Under the pieces are notes generated by a model. The model was not told where the DNA came from, searched no databases, and saw only the letters and a list, made by a program, of their open reading frames with translations. A program made the position numbers and the translations under genes. This document shows positions 22,687 through 35,024 of a DNA stretch of 64,000 nt, piece after piece; the stretch's first letter is position 1; every line of letters starts with the position of its first letter. Source of the stretch: Poa pratensis (lineage: Eukaryota > Streptophyta > Magnoliopsida > Poales > Poaceae); assembly GCA_947311845.1 (NCBI GenBank), contig CAMZMU010000075.1, positions 23,597,421 to 23,661,420 on the forward strand, read 5' to 3'.

Positions 22687-25600
22687 CTATTCTCCATTGT
22701 ATGTTCCTTTTGTAGGTATGACTTCGCTGAGCAGAAACCCCGCAAGTTCCTCTGCTAGTGCTTGAAAGCGCTTCTTTAGTGGCATACTCTCGCGCAATGG
22801 CTCTGCCTATAAAAGAAGGAGATCAATACGAATATTAATCATGACTATCAAAAATTATGAATGACACTGGAGATCAATTGATGAATATGATTGTTCACGT
22901 ACGTCTAAAAATTTCTTTGGGTCCCGCTCAGTGACCGAACGACGAATCCACTCGCAAACGAAATATCCACAGAAATTGGTCCCCTGTGGTTGCCTCTCGA
23001 TCCACTTTACGAGAATAGAATTCAATCAAATCATAGTCAACATATAGTGGTATTGAAAACTATAAATAAAGAGATGCGCGAACCTAGCTAGACCGTACTA
23101 CCTACCTGTGGGTGAACAAAAGTCAGCTGTTCTTCAAATGAACCTGAACCCTTTGTCCTCGCTTTGAATTGTTTCCAAACCCTGCCGGCAAAAAAAAGAA
23201 TAAATGAGTTATTAGTTGCTTGATATCTCTGAAATCAATAAGAGAGACTGATATAGTGCGATAATGTTTGAAATTACCTTTGGAGCGTATCTAGAATGCT
23301 TTGGTACCTCTCCTCAGGCCAGTCCAATGAGTCGTAGACTTGAACTCTTGATCTATCAACTTCAATGACTAGCAGAATGTAATGATCGCTGCGCATGATT
23401 ATATACACGTCAGTAACTCATCAGTTACACTTAATTTGTACAAGCGAGTAACACTCTCTTACCTGAAGAAGTAAGGAAACATTATCTCCGTGTTGAAATG
23501 TTGCTTCATTAGGGCATTTAGCAAGTTCTTCTCCGTGTCCTTCACGTGGTTTTTTAGTGTCCTTGCATTAACTCGTACTGGGTTAACGAACCCAAAGCCA
23601 TAGATGCCCTTTCTACCACATTCATCACTCTTCATTCTGCATAATACCGTAGTGAGCATAATTAGCGATGGCAATGAACGAGCTGAGAGCTAAAGACTTT
23701 ATCTTTTTTGGAAATAAATGAATTGAATCACTTACAGACAGTAGGCACCGACGAGAGCCAAGTCGAGGGAGTCAAGGTTGTATAAGTACCAGAGTTCTTC
23801 GAGCTGAATTGTGAACATGTCTTCACCGCGAAATGATTTTTTGTAACTTTCACACAGATCAAAAAGTCATCAAATTCCTTTGTGGTTTTCATGTACCAAC
23901 TATGGAGTTGTCGCATACATGTCGGTAGACACTTTATCTGATCACCTCGCAGCAGGGACTCCCCCATTTCCATTTCCATGAATCATCTACATCAGACGGA
24001 AAGAGATTTTCGTTGTCCAGTTGAGCAAGAGTAATACCAGCATCTGCAGCAAAGTCCTTCTTCAAGGATAAAGTAGGAATTAGGTCCGTCACGGAGCCAT
24101 GACCACTGGGTATAACTACGAGCGGGGCTATCGACTGGTTTGCCTGTTGTCCGAGCTGGGCAACGTCTCTTTTCCCTCTGGCACTACTACTTCTCGTCTT
24201 GGGAGAGCTACTACTTTTACTCAGAGCTCGTAAATAGTTATCTGGCTTATTTTTCTCATATTGCGATGGTTCCGTGATGAATCCAATAGCCCACTTGTTT
24301 TCCTTTGCAGTAAATGTTTGCTTTTCCTCGGGCTTTTTCCGTGCAAGCTGTCTTTTTGTGTCTGCATCCACCCACGCATCCAATTGCTCTTTAGTCATGT
24401 CGCAAGCTCTGAGGTCGTCAAGGCTTTTGGGTACTTTTGGGAGGGGCGAACGTCGGGGGTCTCGCCCGAATCCCATGGACGACGAAGTGGCGCCCTTCCT
24501 ATGTCGGGGCTCAGGAGTCGGCTCATGCGGCGGTGGAGTCGGCTCATGCGGCGGCGGAGTGGGCTGACGCGGCGGTGGAGTCGGCTCACGCGGCGGTGGA
24601 GTCGGCGCACGCGGCGGCGGAGACGACTGATGCAGAGGCGACTGATGGTTGTCGTCCCCTTCATCGTCATCAGGTGGTGAATCGTGAATTGGCGGAGACG
24701 ATGGTGGCCTTGGCGCCCAGCCTTCAAACTTGATGTATTTCTTCCGCCATAGAATTAGACCACCCACGACGTCCCCTAGCACCGACTCATCATCAGCTCT
24801 TGGGAACTCAAGGTTCAGTGATTCATATCCTTGTACAACTTGATCCACGCCGACACGAGCAAATCCATCTGGAATGGCATTGCCAAGCCACGATGCTGTA
24901 GAGTCAATGGAGAATGCATAGCCGTCCGCCGCCTTCATGGATAAGTTAAATACTGGGACATGCAGCTCACAAGTTGTTTTCTCCGTGATATAATCCACGG
25001 GGTAACTTGTCTCATCATCACCGACCATAACCGAGGAAGCCACGCTGCTTCTGCGATGCGATGGGCCGCCTTGACTCGCTTGTTCCAGCTGAAGAGTTGG
25101 CGCCCCTTGCTCGCGCATTTGATCTATTTGCTTCTGCTGCTCCTTATAGAGAGCAACCATCTGGTCATGATTTCTTTCTAAGATCATCAACCGGTCTGAT
25201 TCCTGCTGCTCCTTCCTCCTCTTTGCTCTCAATCGGCTTCTATAAGAGGCACGGTCCTCGGGAAACCCTTCAATCCACGGCACTTCTCCTAAGCCTCGTG
25301 TTGATCCTCCTTTTTCTTTGGTCCCGAGGGCCTCTGACAGCTCGTCCTTCTCTCTGTCGGAAATAAACTTTCCCTCTTTAGACTTGGCAATTAAGTCAAT
25401 AATTTTTTTTGGGCTCCGTTGACTACTTTGCTTTCATCAATTATTAACTCCCCTGTTTCCATGTCATACTCCCCTCCATGCGCAAGTAGCCAATTCCTTA
25501 TCCTTCTGTCCCATTCCTCTGTGACCGGGGTGAGCCCTTTTGCACGCAACTCGGACTCAATTTTTTCCCACTTAGGCTCGGCAACTCGGTAGCCACCTGG

Positions 25601-26375
25601 CCCCATCTTATGGTGATACTTCTTTTTCGCTGCATTATTCTTATTCGTTTGCGACCTTTTCTTAGCTCGTTCTGATTTCTTGTACTCCAGAAATGCAGGC
25701 CAGTGAGGCCGCTGCCTCTCTCGTGTGCCGGTGAAATCCGGAAGTTTCCCATCTTCTTCCCACTCACGGAATAATTTGTTCTTGTAGTTATTGAATTGTT
25801 GAGCCATCTTCTTAAGAGCGAAATGCTTGACTTTGTCCGTCATTTTTTTTGTCTTCACCTCATCTTCCAAGACCGGTAGGGTGAAATGTGCAATGAGCTT
25901 GTTCCAAAGCACATCTTTGGTTCTCTTGTCGACGTAACTAACTCCCTCTAACTTTGGCTTAATCCATTCCTGAGTGCTGATATAAACGTTGTCCCTGACA
26001 GTGACTCCGCATTGATGCACAAACTTAACTGCGTTCGGCACGGGTGCCAGTGGTTGGCCAGTAGTTGCATTCACCTCGTCAATTGTGAGATGCTCATCTT
26101 TGCCCATCCCTTGGGCATGGCCTCGTTTAGTGGATTGGTTCGATGCGGAGGTCTAAAAATATGAAACATGTGTGAATACATATATATGCACAAATCAGTT
26201 ATTGCATCTGCTCAACATAGGCTTAATATACCTCGCCAGACGGCGTGGGTCCACCAATTTCCGAGTCCTCATCTTCAGCTCCTTCCGCGGGATGCCGAAA
26301 TTCACCGGGTTCCAAAATGTAGGAAAGTATCTCTTCTTCCCCTTCTCTCGTTACGAAGGGAGCATCGACATCCAT
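22687..26375 (-). CDS. Transposase_24/Ulp1-protease fusion, CACTA 1 copy B
   Basis: Same exon plan as copy A: exon 1 26375-26232, exon 2 from 26152, then the Ulp1 exons down to a TAG at 22687-22689. The A8 tract that breaks exon 2 is also present (about 25405). Two further one-base losses occur only here, near 23827 and 23958, so the DUF8039-to-protease part is out of frame. Catalytic His, Asp, Gln and Cys codons of the C48 domain are present as in copy A. See copy A for domains and role. Confidence 0.75.
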
Positions 26376-26993
26376 TGTTTAACTAATACAAAAAAAAGAT
26401 AAAACAATAATAGCATTAGTACAATAATTCAAAGGAGGGAACTATACAAATATGCAACAAAAACAATTTAATATTGCATCTAAAGAAAAAAATCTTTCAA
26501 AAAAAACATAGGCTGTCCCAATCCCAGCCCAGCCCAAATTTGGGCCAGAACCTGGTCAAAGGTGGCCACCGTGGTCATCGCTGGCCCACCTGCCAGCGCC
26601 TACCCGCCCCACCGCCACGTGTGACCGCCCACTGGCCACGCGTGGTCAATGCTGGCCCACCTGCCAGCGACCCAGTTCTGACCCCGCCGCCCTGCCTCGT
26701 GTTCCCGCCCCGCCTCGTCTTCACCTCCCCGCCTCGTGTTCCCACCCGGCCGCCTCGCCTTCACCCCCCGTGGTCAATGCGGAGCACCAACAGCCCCCGC
26801 CCACCCGGAGTCAATGCTCCTGGCCCACTTGCCAGCGACTCGGGCGCTGGCCCACCCGACGGTTCCCCTCCCGACGGTCCTGGTCTTTAAAAAGGGACGC
26901 GCCCGTGCGGATATGGACACTCCACTCCGCTCCGCTCCCACGGTTCCCCTCCGCCCGACGGTTCCCCTCCGCCCGTCCAGTGCCCTCGCCGCC

Positions 26994-27924
26994 ATGTCGC
27001 GCTGGTTCGGGAAGTCCCCGAAGAACGAGACCGGCGAGTCCTCCAACCGTCGCCGCGCTTCTCCACCGCCTCCACCGCCGGCGGCCTTGGGCGTCGTTCC
27101 GCAGGGCGTGCGGAGGACCGCGCCACCGGTGCGGGTCGCCCACGCACCCGACGCGCCGTCACGAACCACCACCACCACCGCCGGAGGGAGGAGGATCCGG
27201 CGCCGGCGCTACGTGCCGGAGCCGGAGTGCCAGTGGCACTGGGACAACGCCGCCACGCTGGAGTGGAGCGACGTCCACCTCCCCGAGGGCTGGCACCTGA
27301 ACCCGCAGAGGATTCCGGTGCCGGCGGTCCCGCTCCCTGGGAGGCAACTGGACAGGGAGATCGCGCGCCGGCGCCGCCTCCTCCCTCCGGCGCTCCGCAA
27401 CGACCCCGCCTACGCGGCGGACTCCCCTCACTGGGAGCAGTGGCTCAAGGACGAGCACGAGGACCGCCGCCACTCCTACTTCGCCCCGGCGCCCCGCGCC
27501 GTCCAATCCGCCTACCCAGCGCTGCCCGACGCGCTGTGGTTCGAGGAGGAGGTCCCCGAGGATGAGGACGACCCGGAGATGGTGGCCGCGTACGAGGCCT
27601 CCAACCTCAGCCTCGTCGAGGACGAGATCAAGAGGTGGGAGAAGGTGAGGACCGCGGCCGCGGCCCTGATGCCGCCGCCGCCGCCACGCAGCAGCAGGAG
27701 TACGACCCGGACGAGGTCGAGCCGTGGCACTACGCCATGGAACGCGAGCAGGAGCAGGACCTTCCGCCGCCGCCTCCTCTGCCTCCCGGCCTCGTTGGCC
27801 AGTCCTGGGTCTTTACCGGCGGGAGCTGGGAGGCGCCACCGGAGCAGCAGGAGGCGCCACCGCAGCAGCAGGCGCCACCGGAGCATCTCTGGACCCCGCC
27901 GCCCTTCTCATCCTCGACGACTAG
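26994..27924 (+). CDS. Trp/Pro-rich CACTA-associated protein, copy B
   Basis: Start ATG at 26994 with the same N-terminus as copy A. The extra G near 27663 lets the first frame run on to 28124, but that extension is Arg/Ser-rich and reads like an out-of-frame GC-rich tail. A different frame from about 27690 (QQQEYDPDEVEPWHYAMERE, then VGQSWVFTGGSWEAPPEQQ) looks like real protein because it is Trp- and acid-containing like the core. A third frame ends LDPAALLILDD at 27924. The true C-terminus is therefore uncertain; a protein of about 310 residues is likely. Confidence 0.5.
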
Positions 27925-28404
27925 GCGGCACCGGCGACGACGACCCCCCTCCCCCCTCCAATGTAATGGCCTTATTAATGGCCTCCCCCCCCCCCAAATG
28001 TAATCGGCCGTTTGTGGCCTCCCCCATAATGAAATCGGCCCTTAGGCCCTTAAAAATACATTCTTGTTTGCCAACTCCGGCGCCGGCCCCGTGGTTAGGG
28101 TCCGCCGCCGCCGCCGCGCGCTAGATCTGAGAGAGGGAGAGAGTAGTTGGTCGGGGGGACGAGCTCACCGTGGGTCGGGGGGCGAGCTTTGCTTGCTCGG
28201 CGGGGACGACGATCTTGCTCGGGGGAAGAGCGGGGACGGCCGCGCCCGGAGCAGGAGCAGGACGGCGACCCACGGTGAGGGCGGCAGCGGCGCGGGGACG
28301 AAATCCGGCAGCCTGGCGGCGCAGGAGGCGGCGTCGTCTGGAGCCCGGAGGCGGAGCGTCGATTTGCTGGACTTGGGCAAATTTTCGGCCCGAGCCGCTA
28401 GAAG

Positions 28405-28578
28405 TAGCGCCAAAAAGGCCTCTAGTACCGGGCCGTGGCTCCACCCGGTACTAGAGACCCTCTAGTACCGGGCCGTGTTACCACCCGGTACTAGAGGTCC
28501 CTCAGGGCCGCGAAAATTTGCGCGCCAAGCCCAGTGGACCTCTAGTACCGGGTGGTCGCACGGCCCGGTACTAGAGGT
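28405..28578. repeat. internal subterminal-type repeat cluster, copy B
   Basis: Same CTCTAGTACCGGGCCGT array as at 17185-17355. Confidence 0.6.
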
Positions 28579-28639
28579 TAATTTTTTAAATTTTCTGGTT
28601 TCTTACTTTTTTTATATCTTTTGATTTACTTGTCTAAAT

Positions 28640-29029
28640 TAAGTAAAAATTGCTTTCATTTTCCTGTTTTCTGTTTTGCTTTAAAATGAAGTATCACATG
28701 CGCTTGGTTTTAAATTAAGTACTACATACGCTTAATTTAAAATCAATTCAAAAATTTATAAATCAAGTACTACATGCGCAGTGGATCATTTCACATCACA
28801 AAGTTTGATGCTACATCAAAAATTTATAAATTAAGTACTACATTCCGCCACCGCCATACGCTTGATTTCATTGACATGTCTGTCTTGTCCTCCATACTAT
28901 AAATTATATAAAAGTTTAATAAATTATTACACATCATGAACAACATCCCTATTTAGTCTTCGCTTTTTCTTTTTGTGAGACCCTTTCTTCTGATCGCTCC
29001 GTAACCATGGACAAGGGTCTGCATATAAC
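28640..29029 (-). repeat. duplicated Tnp2 3' end, partial unit 1, copy B
   Basis: Counterpart of 17410-17799; it matches 30025-30392 and breaks off at 29029. Confidence 0.75.
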
Positions 29030-29710
29030 CGGGACTAAAGAAGCACACGGATCGTGTGTTTCTTTCAAGCGCTTGTGAGACGTTGGATCAGGGGTGAGCC
29101 CGACTTTAGTCCCGGTTGGTGTTACCAACCGGGACTAAAGAAGCACACGGATCGTGTGTTTCTTTCAAGCGCTTGTGAGACGTTGGATCAGGGGTGTGTT
29201 TCTTTTGAGGGATTGTGAGCTGTTGGATCAGCAGTATCATGACCACTTCGTGAGCCACATGACCCGGTTGGTGTTACCAACCGGGACTAAAGAAGCACAC
29301 GTACCCTATATATAGCCCACCTCCCGGAATTCCAGCGTCACTCACTCACTCACACAAAACATTCCAGCGTCACTCGGAGAGGCATCTTTGGGCAACCAGC
29401 GGCAAGACGTCTCTGATGACCTGCGACCGTTCCAAACGGTTGCAGATCATCAGAGATGTCTTGCCGGACGGTTGTAGATCATCAAAGACGTCTTACCGCT
29501 GCTTGGATCGAAGTGGCGCTCAAACACAAAACATTCGGGTTCCCTAGCTACGTCCTGCAACCGTTTGGTCGGATCCAAGCAGCGGCAAGACGCTCTGATG
29601 ATTAGCAACATCCCAACACTTGTTGCAAATCATCAGACGTCTTGCCGCTCTCTGGATCGAAGGCCGATTTGCCGTCTCACGACCACGCGATTGTGTTGGT
29701 AAAACTGCAG
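29030..29710 (+). promoter_or_regulatory. orphan promoter/leader module shared with CACTA 2, copy B
   Basis: Counterpart of 17800-18480: TATA at about 29303-29317, leader hairpin at 29401-29465 and related single arms to about 29660. Confidence 0.6.
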
Positions 29711-29815
29711 CTGATTGACATAGTGTTTAGATCTCTCTTCTGAGTTTTCAGGACATAGTTACATAAAAGGTTTAATACATTATTACACATCAGCAACAAC
29801 ATCCCTATCTAGTGT

Positions 29816-30031
29816 TCACTTTTTCTTCTTGTGTGTCCCTTTCTTCTGATTGCGCCGTAGCCATGGACATTCTTCATCATTTAACACGATGCTTGGGTCA
29901 GTTTTCACTTTGAAGGGCAGAATTTCATCAAACTTATTGTAATCTTCTGACATGTCTGTCTTGTCCTCCACTCCCACGATGTTTCTTTTTCCTGAAAGAA
30001 CTATGTGGCGCTTTGGCTGGTGCGCTTTCAT
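29816..30031 (-). pseudogene. duplicated Tnp2 C-terminal fragment, copy B
   Basis: Identical in its 71-codon frame to the copy A fragment at 18589-18804. Confidence 0.85.
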
Positions 30032-30298
30032 TTTCCTGTTTTCTGTTTTGGTTTAAAATGAAGTATCACATGCGCTTGGTTTTAAATTAAGTACTACATA
30101 CGCTTAATTTAAAATCAATTCAAAAATTTATAAATCAAGTACTACATGCGCAGTGGATCATTTCACATCACAAAGTTTGATGCTACATCAAAAATTTATA
30201 AATTAAGTACTACATTCCGCCACCGCCATACGCTTGATTTCATTGACATGTCTGTCTTGTCCTCCATACTATAAATTATATAAAAGTTTAATAAATTA

Positions 30299-33200
30299 TT
30301 ACACATCATGAACAACATCCCTATTTAGTCTTCGCTTTTTCTTTTTGTGAGACCCTTTCTTCTGATCGCTCCGTAACCATGGACAAGGGTCTGCATATAA
30401 CTTGAGACTTGGGTCAGTGGTCACTTTGAAGGGCGGAATTTCATGAAACTTGTCGTAATCTTCTGACATGTCTGTCTTGTCCTCCACTCCCACGATGGTT
30501 CTTTTCCCTGAAAGAACTATGTGGCGCTTTGGCTCATCGGCTGATGTATTCACTTCCTTATCTTTCTTTTTTTTGGCTTGGTAGACATGTCCTTCACATA
30601 GAAAACCTGAGCCACATCCTTGGCTAGAACGAATGGTTCGTTGTCGTACGCAACATTCGTGAGATCCACTGTAGTCATTCCGTACAATGGGTCTTCCTTT
30701 ACCCCGCCGCCTCTCAGGTTGAACCATTTGCACCAGAACAAAGGGACCTTCAAAGAAGGTCCATAGTCAAGTTCCCATATCTGCTCTATGCAACCATAAT
30801 ATGTGACCGTGGCCTCATTCGTGCTCTTATCATCAAAGCGGACACCACTATTTTGGTTGGTGCTCTTTTTATCTTGGGCGTTCGTGTAAAATGTATTCCC
30901 GTTTATCTCATACCCTTGGAAAGTCCAAATAGTCGAAGATGGCCCCTTAGACAACAAGAACAGCTCATCTGAGACTGTGTTGTTGTTGTTCAGATGCGTT
31001 TCCAACCAACCGCCAAAATTCTCCATGTGTTCCTTTGCAATGGCGGAGTCATCCATCCCCGGGTTGTTAGAGCGTACAATATCCTTGTGCATCTGGATAT
31101 ACGGAGCCACCAAAGTGGAATTATGCAGAACTGTGTAGTGTGCTTTTGTGAAAGAATACCCGTCCCTGCATATGTATGATTTCTTTCCTAGAGTGCCTTC
31201 TCCACTTAGTCTCCCCTCATGTCGCGATTCAGGAAGACCAATCGACTTAATGCCGGGAATAAAGTCAACACAAAACTCAATGACCTCCTCTGTTCCATAC
31301 CCTTTGGAGATGCTTCCTTCTGGCCTAGCACGGTTATGAACATACTTCTTCAACACTCCCATGAACCTCTCAAAGGGGAACATATTGTGTAGAAATACAG
31401 GACCCAGAATGTGAATCTCGTCGACCAGGTGTACTAGGAGATGTGTCATAATAGTGAAGAAGGATGGTGGGAACACCAACTCAAAACTAACGAGACATTG
31501 AGCCACATCCTTCTGTAACCTTAATAGAGTGGTTGGGCTGATTGACTTCTGCGAAATTGCATTGAGGAACGCACATAGCTGAACAATGGATACTCGAACA
31601 TTTTCCGGTAGAAGCCCCCGCAATGCAACCGGAAGCAGTTGAGTCATCAGCACGTGGCAGTCATGAGACTTTAGGTTCTGGAACTTTTTCTCTGCCATAT
31701 TTATTATTCCCTTTATATTCGACGAGAAGCCAGACGGGACCTTCATACTGCTCAGGACTTCAAAAAATATCTCCTTCTCTTCTTTGGTAAGAACGTAGCT
31801 AGCAGGACGTAGACGTCCTTTATCCGTCCTCATTGGATGCAGGTTCTTTGGGTCTTTCAAAAGTTGCTGGTCCTCTCGTGCTTCCGGAGTATCTTTTGCC
31901 TTCCCATACACGCCCAAGAAGCCTAGCAGGTTCACGCAAACATTCTTCGTCACGTGCATCACGTCGATTGCAGAGCGGACCTTTAGGATTTTCCAATAGG
32001 GTAGTTCCCAAAATATAGACTTCTTCTTCCACAGGGGAACGTGGTTGTTAGCGTCCTTCGGAACAGACTGTCCGCCAGGACCCTTTCCAAAGATTACATC
32101 TAAATCCTTGACCGCATCATATATATCTTCACCACTTTGGAGGGGTGGCTTCGGCCGGCGATCTTCCTCACCTTTGAAATGCTGCTGCTTGCTTTTCTTT
32201 CTTAGGGGATGCTGAGTTGTAAGAAATCGACGATGACCCGGGTACACATTCTTGTTACCTACATATATACTTTCAGTGCTATCTAAACAGTGTGTGCATG
32301 CATTGTATCCCTTGTTCGACTGTCCTGAAATGTTACTAAGAGCAGGCCAATCATTGATGGTTACAAACAACAACCCTCGTAGGTTAAATTCCGCTTGTTT
32401 GTACTCATCCCACACAGGTACCCCTTCATCACGCCACAACTGTAAAAGTTCATCAACTAATGGCCTCAGGTAGACATCAATGTTGTTACCGGGTTGCTTC
32501 GGGCCTTGGATGAGCACTGGCATCATAATGAACTTCCGCTTCATGCACAACCAAGGAGGAAGGTTATAGATACATAGAGTCACAGGCCAGGTGCTATGAC
32601 TGCTGCTCTGCTCCCCAAAAGGATTAAAGCCATCCGTGCTAAGACCAAACCTTAAGTTCCTTGGGTCACGTGCAAATTCCTTGTACTCTGTATCGATTTT
32701 TCTCCACTGCGACCCATCAGCCGGGTGTCTCAACATCTCGTCGCTCTTGCGGTCTTCTTTGTGCCATCGCAACAACTTGGCATGCTCTTTGTTTCTGAAC
32801 AAACGTTTCAACCGTGGTATTATAGGAGCGTACCACATCACCTTGGCAGGAACCTTCTTCCTGGCGGGCAGGCCCTCAACATCGCCAGGGTCATCTGCTC
32901 TGATCTTATACCGCAATGCACCGCATACCGGGCATTCATTCAAATTCTCATACTTCTCACCGCGGTAGAGGATGCAGTCATTAATGCATGCATGTATCTT
33001 CTGCACATCTAATCCTAGAGGGCAGATAATCTTCTTTGCTTCATACGCACTCTCGGGCAATTCGTTACCAGCCGGCAGCTTGTCCTTCACTATTTTCAGT
33101 AAACTCCCAAATCCCTTGTCAGATAAACCATTCGCTGCCTTCCATTGCAATAATTCCAGTGTGGTACCGAGCTTTGTGTTGCCATCTTCGCAAGTTGGGT

Positions 33201-33650
33201 ACAACTTTGTTTTGTGATCCTCTAACATGCGCTCCAACTTCAACTTCTCAAGTGTAGTTTCTGCTAGGGTATGTGCATCAACGATGACCCCACGTAAATC
33301 ATCATGTATGATGGGATCATCTGGTTCATCATCAGCTTCCCCTGTTGGGTTACCAACATATTCAGGGTACATGTAGTTGTCATCGTTCTCTTCTTCTTCG
33401 TTATCTTCCATCATAACCCCTTTTTCTCCGTGCTTGGTCCAACAATTATAGCCGGGCATGAAACCAGAAGTTATCAGGTGGAGGTGAATTCTGTCTGTGT
33501 TAGGGTAATCCTTCTCATTCCGACATTTCTTGCATGGACAACACATAAAACCATTGGGCCCTTGTTATCCTTAGCCACATTGAGAAAAGATTGCACGCCA
33601 TCCATGTACTCTTTAGAGCGTCGGTCAGCGTACATCCACGGATGACTCAT
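30299..33650 (-). CDS. Tnp2 transposase (TNPD-type) of CACTA 1, copy B
   Basis: This is the CACTA transposase that cuts and joins the element ends. Start ATG at 33650 gives MSHPWMYADRRSKEYMDGVQ, the transposase-associated domain, with CPCKKCRNEK about residues 38-47. Tnp2 proper includes DGFNPFGEQSS (about 343), NDWPALSNISGQSNKGYNAC and IDVMHVTKNVC. DUF4218 spans about 628-795 (DCHVLMTQLLPVALRGLLP) and DUF4216 about 948-1020 (VTYYGCIEQIWELDYGPSLK). About 998 codons are open from 33546 to 30550. Two one-base faults break it: near 33553 just after KGPM, and near 30565, where copy A is in frame. Full length would be about 1115 residues, normal for the family. An AG acceptor (GATTTGCAG) directly precedes the ATG. 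Confidence 0.9.
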
Positions 33651-33809
33651 CTGCAAATCACCGCTAAAACCCATTACGATAAACCAACATAATAGGAAAC
33701 ATATCATATTCATTAATACAAGTTCATCACATTAAAACCAAAGTATAGTAGTGACCAAATGTAATACATAGTTCTCATAAAACATAAATTAATTGAAACT
33801 AGAATACAA

Positions 33810-34295
33810 CTATCTAAAGAATTTAAATCCAACAACAAATGCGATCAGAATCGCAACTAAGGTAACTATTGAACCAACAGCATAATGATACCAAGCCTCT
33901 TGACTAATGACATATTTTCTAATCTTTCTAAGCTTCAAGCGCATTGCATCCATCTTCATCTCGTGAACAGCGACGACGTCGGTAAGCTCGACCCCGTGAG
34001 CATCAACGATGTCGGCAATCTTCAAGTCCAATACCATCTTCTCTTCTAGGCATTGGAGACGAAGATCTTCACTTATCTTCAATTTTGCTTTCAAATCGTT
34101 GTTTTCTTTTTTAAAAACTCTACAATAGGGTCGGCTGGAATTTCCGGTTCAACTACCTCCTAAATAAAAATATATCTATGTCAATTTGGTCGGCATGATT
34201 GTTATAAACACGAAACAAAATAAATAGTGATAAAAATATACCACATCCGAATCATAGACCGGACGAGGGACGACGGGGACGGATATCAAAACCAT
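33810..34295 (-). CDS. small coiled-coil, tail-anchored CACTA accessory protein
   Basis: Two exons are proposed: 34295-34242 (MVLISVPVVPRPVYDSDV) and 34159-33810, joined by GT-AG sites. Exon 2 codes an acidic start, a heptad-like charged stretch (LEEKMVLDLKIADIVDAHGV to MRLKLRKIRKYVISQEAWY) and ends in one hydrophobic segment of about 22 residues (AVGSIVTLVAILIAFVVGF) followed by KFFR. That is a coiled coil with a C-terminal membrane anchor. An A6 tract near 34107 is one base short of keeping exon 2 in frame. It lies just upstream of Tnp2 on the same strand. I recall similar proteins beside grass CACTA transposases but know no function. A further upstream exon (about 34445-34400) is possible. 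Confidence 0.55.
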
Positions 34296-34744
34296 GACAC
34301 TATACATAAAAAACATAAGAAAATTATACAAGAAAAATAATTATGCATCAAATCATACAAGTAATTTTGTAAAATAACAGATAAAAGAAGAGGCTCACCG
34401 AGGTGGTGCCGGTCACGGGATGGCGGGGGCTATCGACGGCGGTGAGGACCGAGACGACACTAAAATCCACAAATAATAAATTAATTTGAGCTCAAAATAA
34501 AAAAAAATGAACTACCTAGTTAGGCATTTCATCAAACACCTAGGTAGCACTATAAAAATGAAATGAGCTAAACTTGTATGGAAATGGCTAAAATTCGGCC
34601 GCCGGGTGAAAGGATCAAGTGTTGCTAACCCTTGGAGAGATGGGTGCCGTCTATCTTGACAAATCTTGGAAAAAAATGGGGCTACACTTGAGCTTGAGAG
34701 AGGAAACAATGAAGATGATTGAGAGTTCAAAAATGGTGGCTGGC

Positions 34745-35021
34745 CCGGGGTGGGAGATGATATAGCGGGACCTCTAGTCCCGGGCTGTACCACGGCCCGG
34801 GACGAAAGGTCCACCCTCCTGTCTCCACCCTGCCGCTGACTGCCTCGGTCCCGGGTGGTATCACGGCCCGGAACTAGAGGTGCCCTACAACCCGGGACCC
34901 GACCTGCGCAGCGTCGGAGCAGCCGGCCCGGTACTAGTTCCCTCCTCTAGTCCGGGTTCGAACCACGCCCGGGACTAGAGCCCAACACCCCTCTCCACCA
35001 AAGCTCCTGTTTCCACTAGTG
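34745..35021. repeat. right TIR and subterminal repeats of CACTA 1
   Basis: Units CCTCTAGTCCCGGGC, CACGGCCCGGGAC and GGTCCCGGGTGGTA alternate up to the terminal CCTGTTTCCACTAGTG. They mirror the array at the left end. Confidence 0.85.
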
Positions 35022-35024
35022 AAA

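Larger units (their letters stand above)
22299..33408. repeat. second copy of 11.1-kb interior of CACTA 1
   Basis: The sequence matches 11078-22168 at an offset that drifts from 11221 to 11240 through small indels. Differences are mostly single-base indels, with few substitutions (for example 13313/24533, 17167/28396 and 17455/28677). Copy A ends at GTTATCTTC before the gap; the same sequence at 33400-33408 runs on into the 5' part of Tnp2 and the right end of the element. Confidence 0.95.
10978..35021. mobile_element. CACTA element 1, autonomous type, internally duplicated in this sequence
   Basis: The left terminus CACTAGTGGAAACAGG (10978) and right terminus CCTGTTTCCACTAGTG (ending 35021) are a perfect 16-bp inverted repeat. 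AAA flanks both sides (10975-10977 and 35022-35024), the 3-bp duplication of CACTA transposons. Subterminal arrays of CTCTAGTACCGGGT-like units lie within about 200-300 bp of each end. As assembled the element is 24 kb because about 11.1 kb (11078-22168) recurs as 22299-33408; removing one copy gives about 12.8 kb. Genes: Tnp2 transposase, Transposase_24/Ulp1 protease and a tail-anchored protein (minus), and a Trp/Pro-rich protein (plus). Confidence 0.93.

Noticed and set aside
11078..33408. True tandem duplication of the CACTA interior
   Set aside because: The join coincides with Ns and an abnormal homopolymer, differences are mostly indels, and the left 100 bp of the element is not duplicated. 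An artefact is simpler, though not proven.
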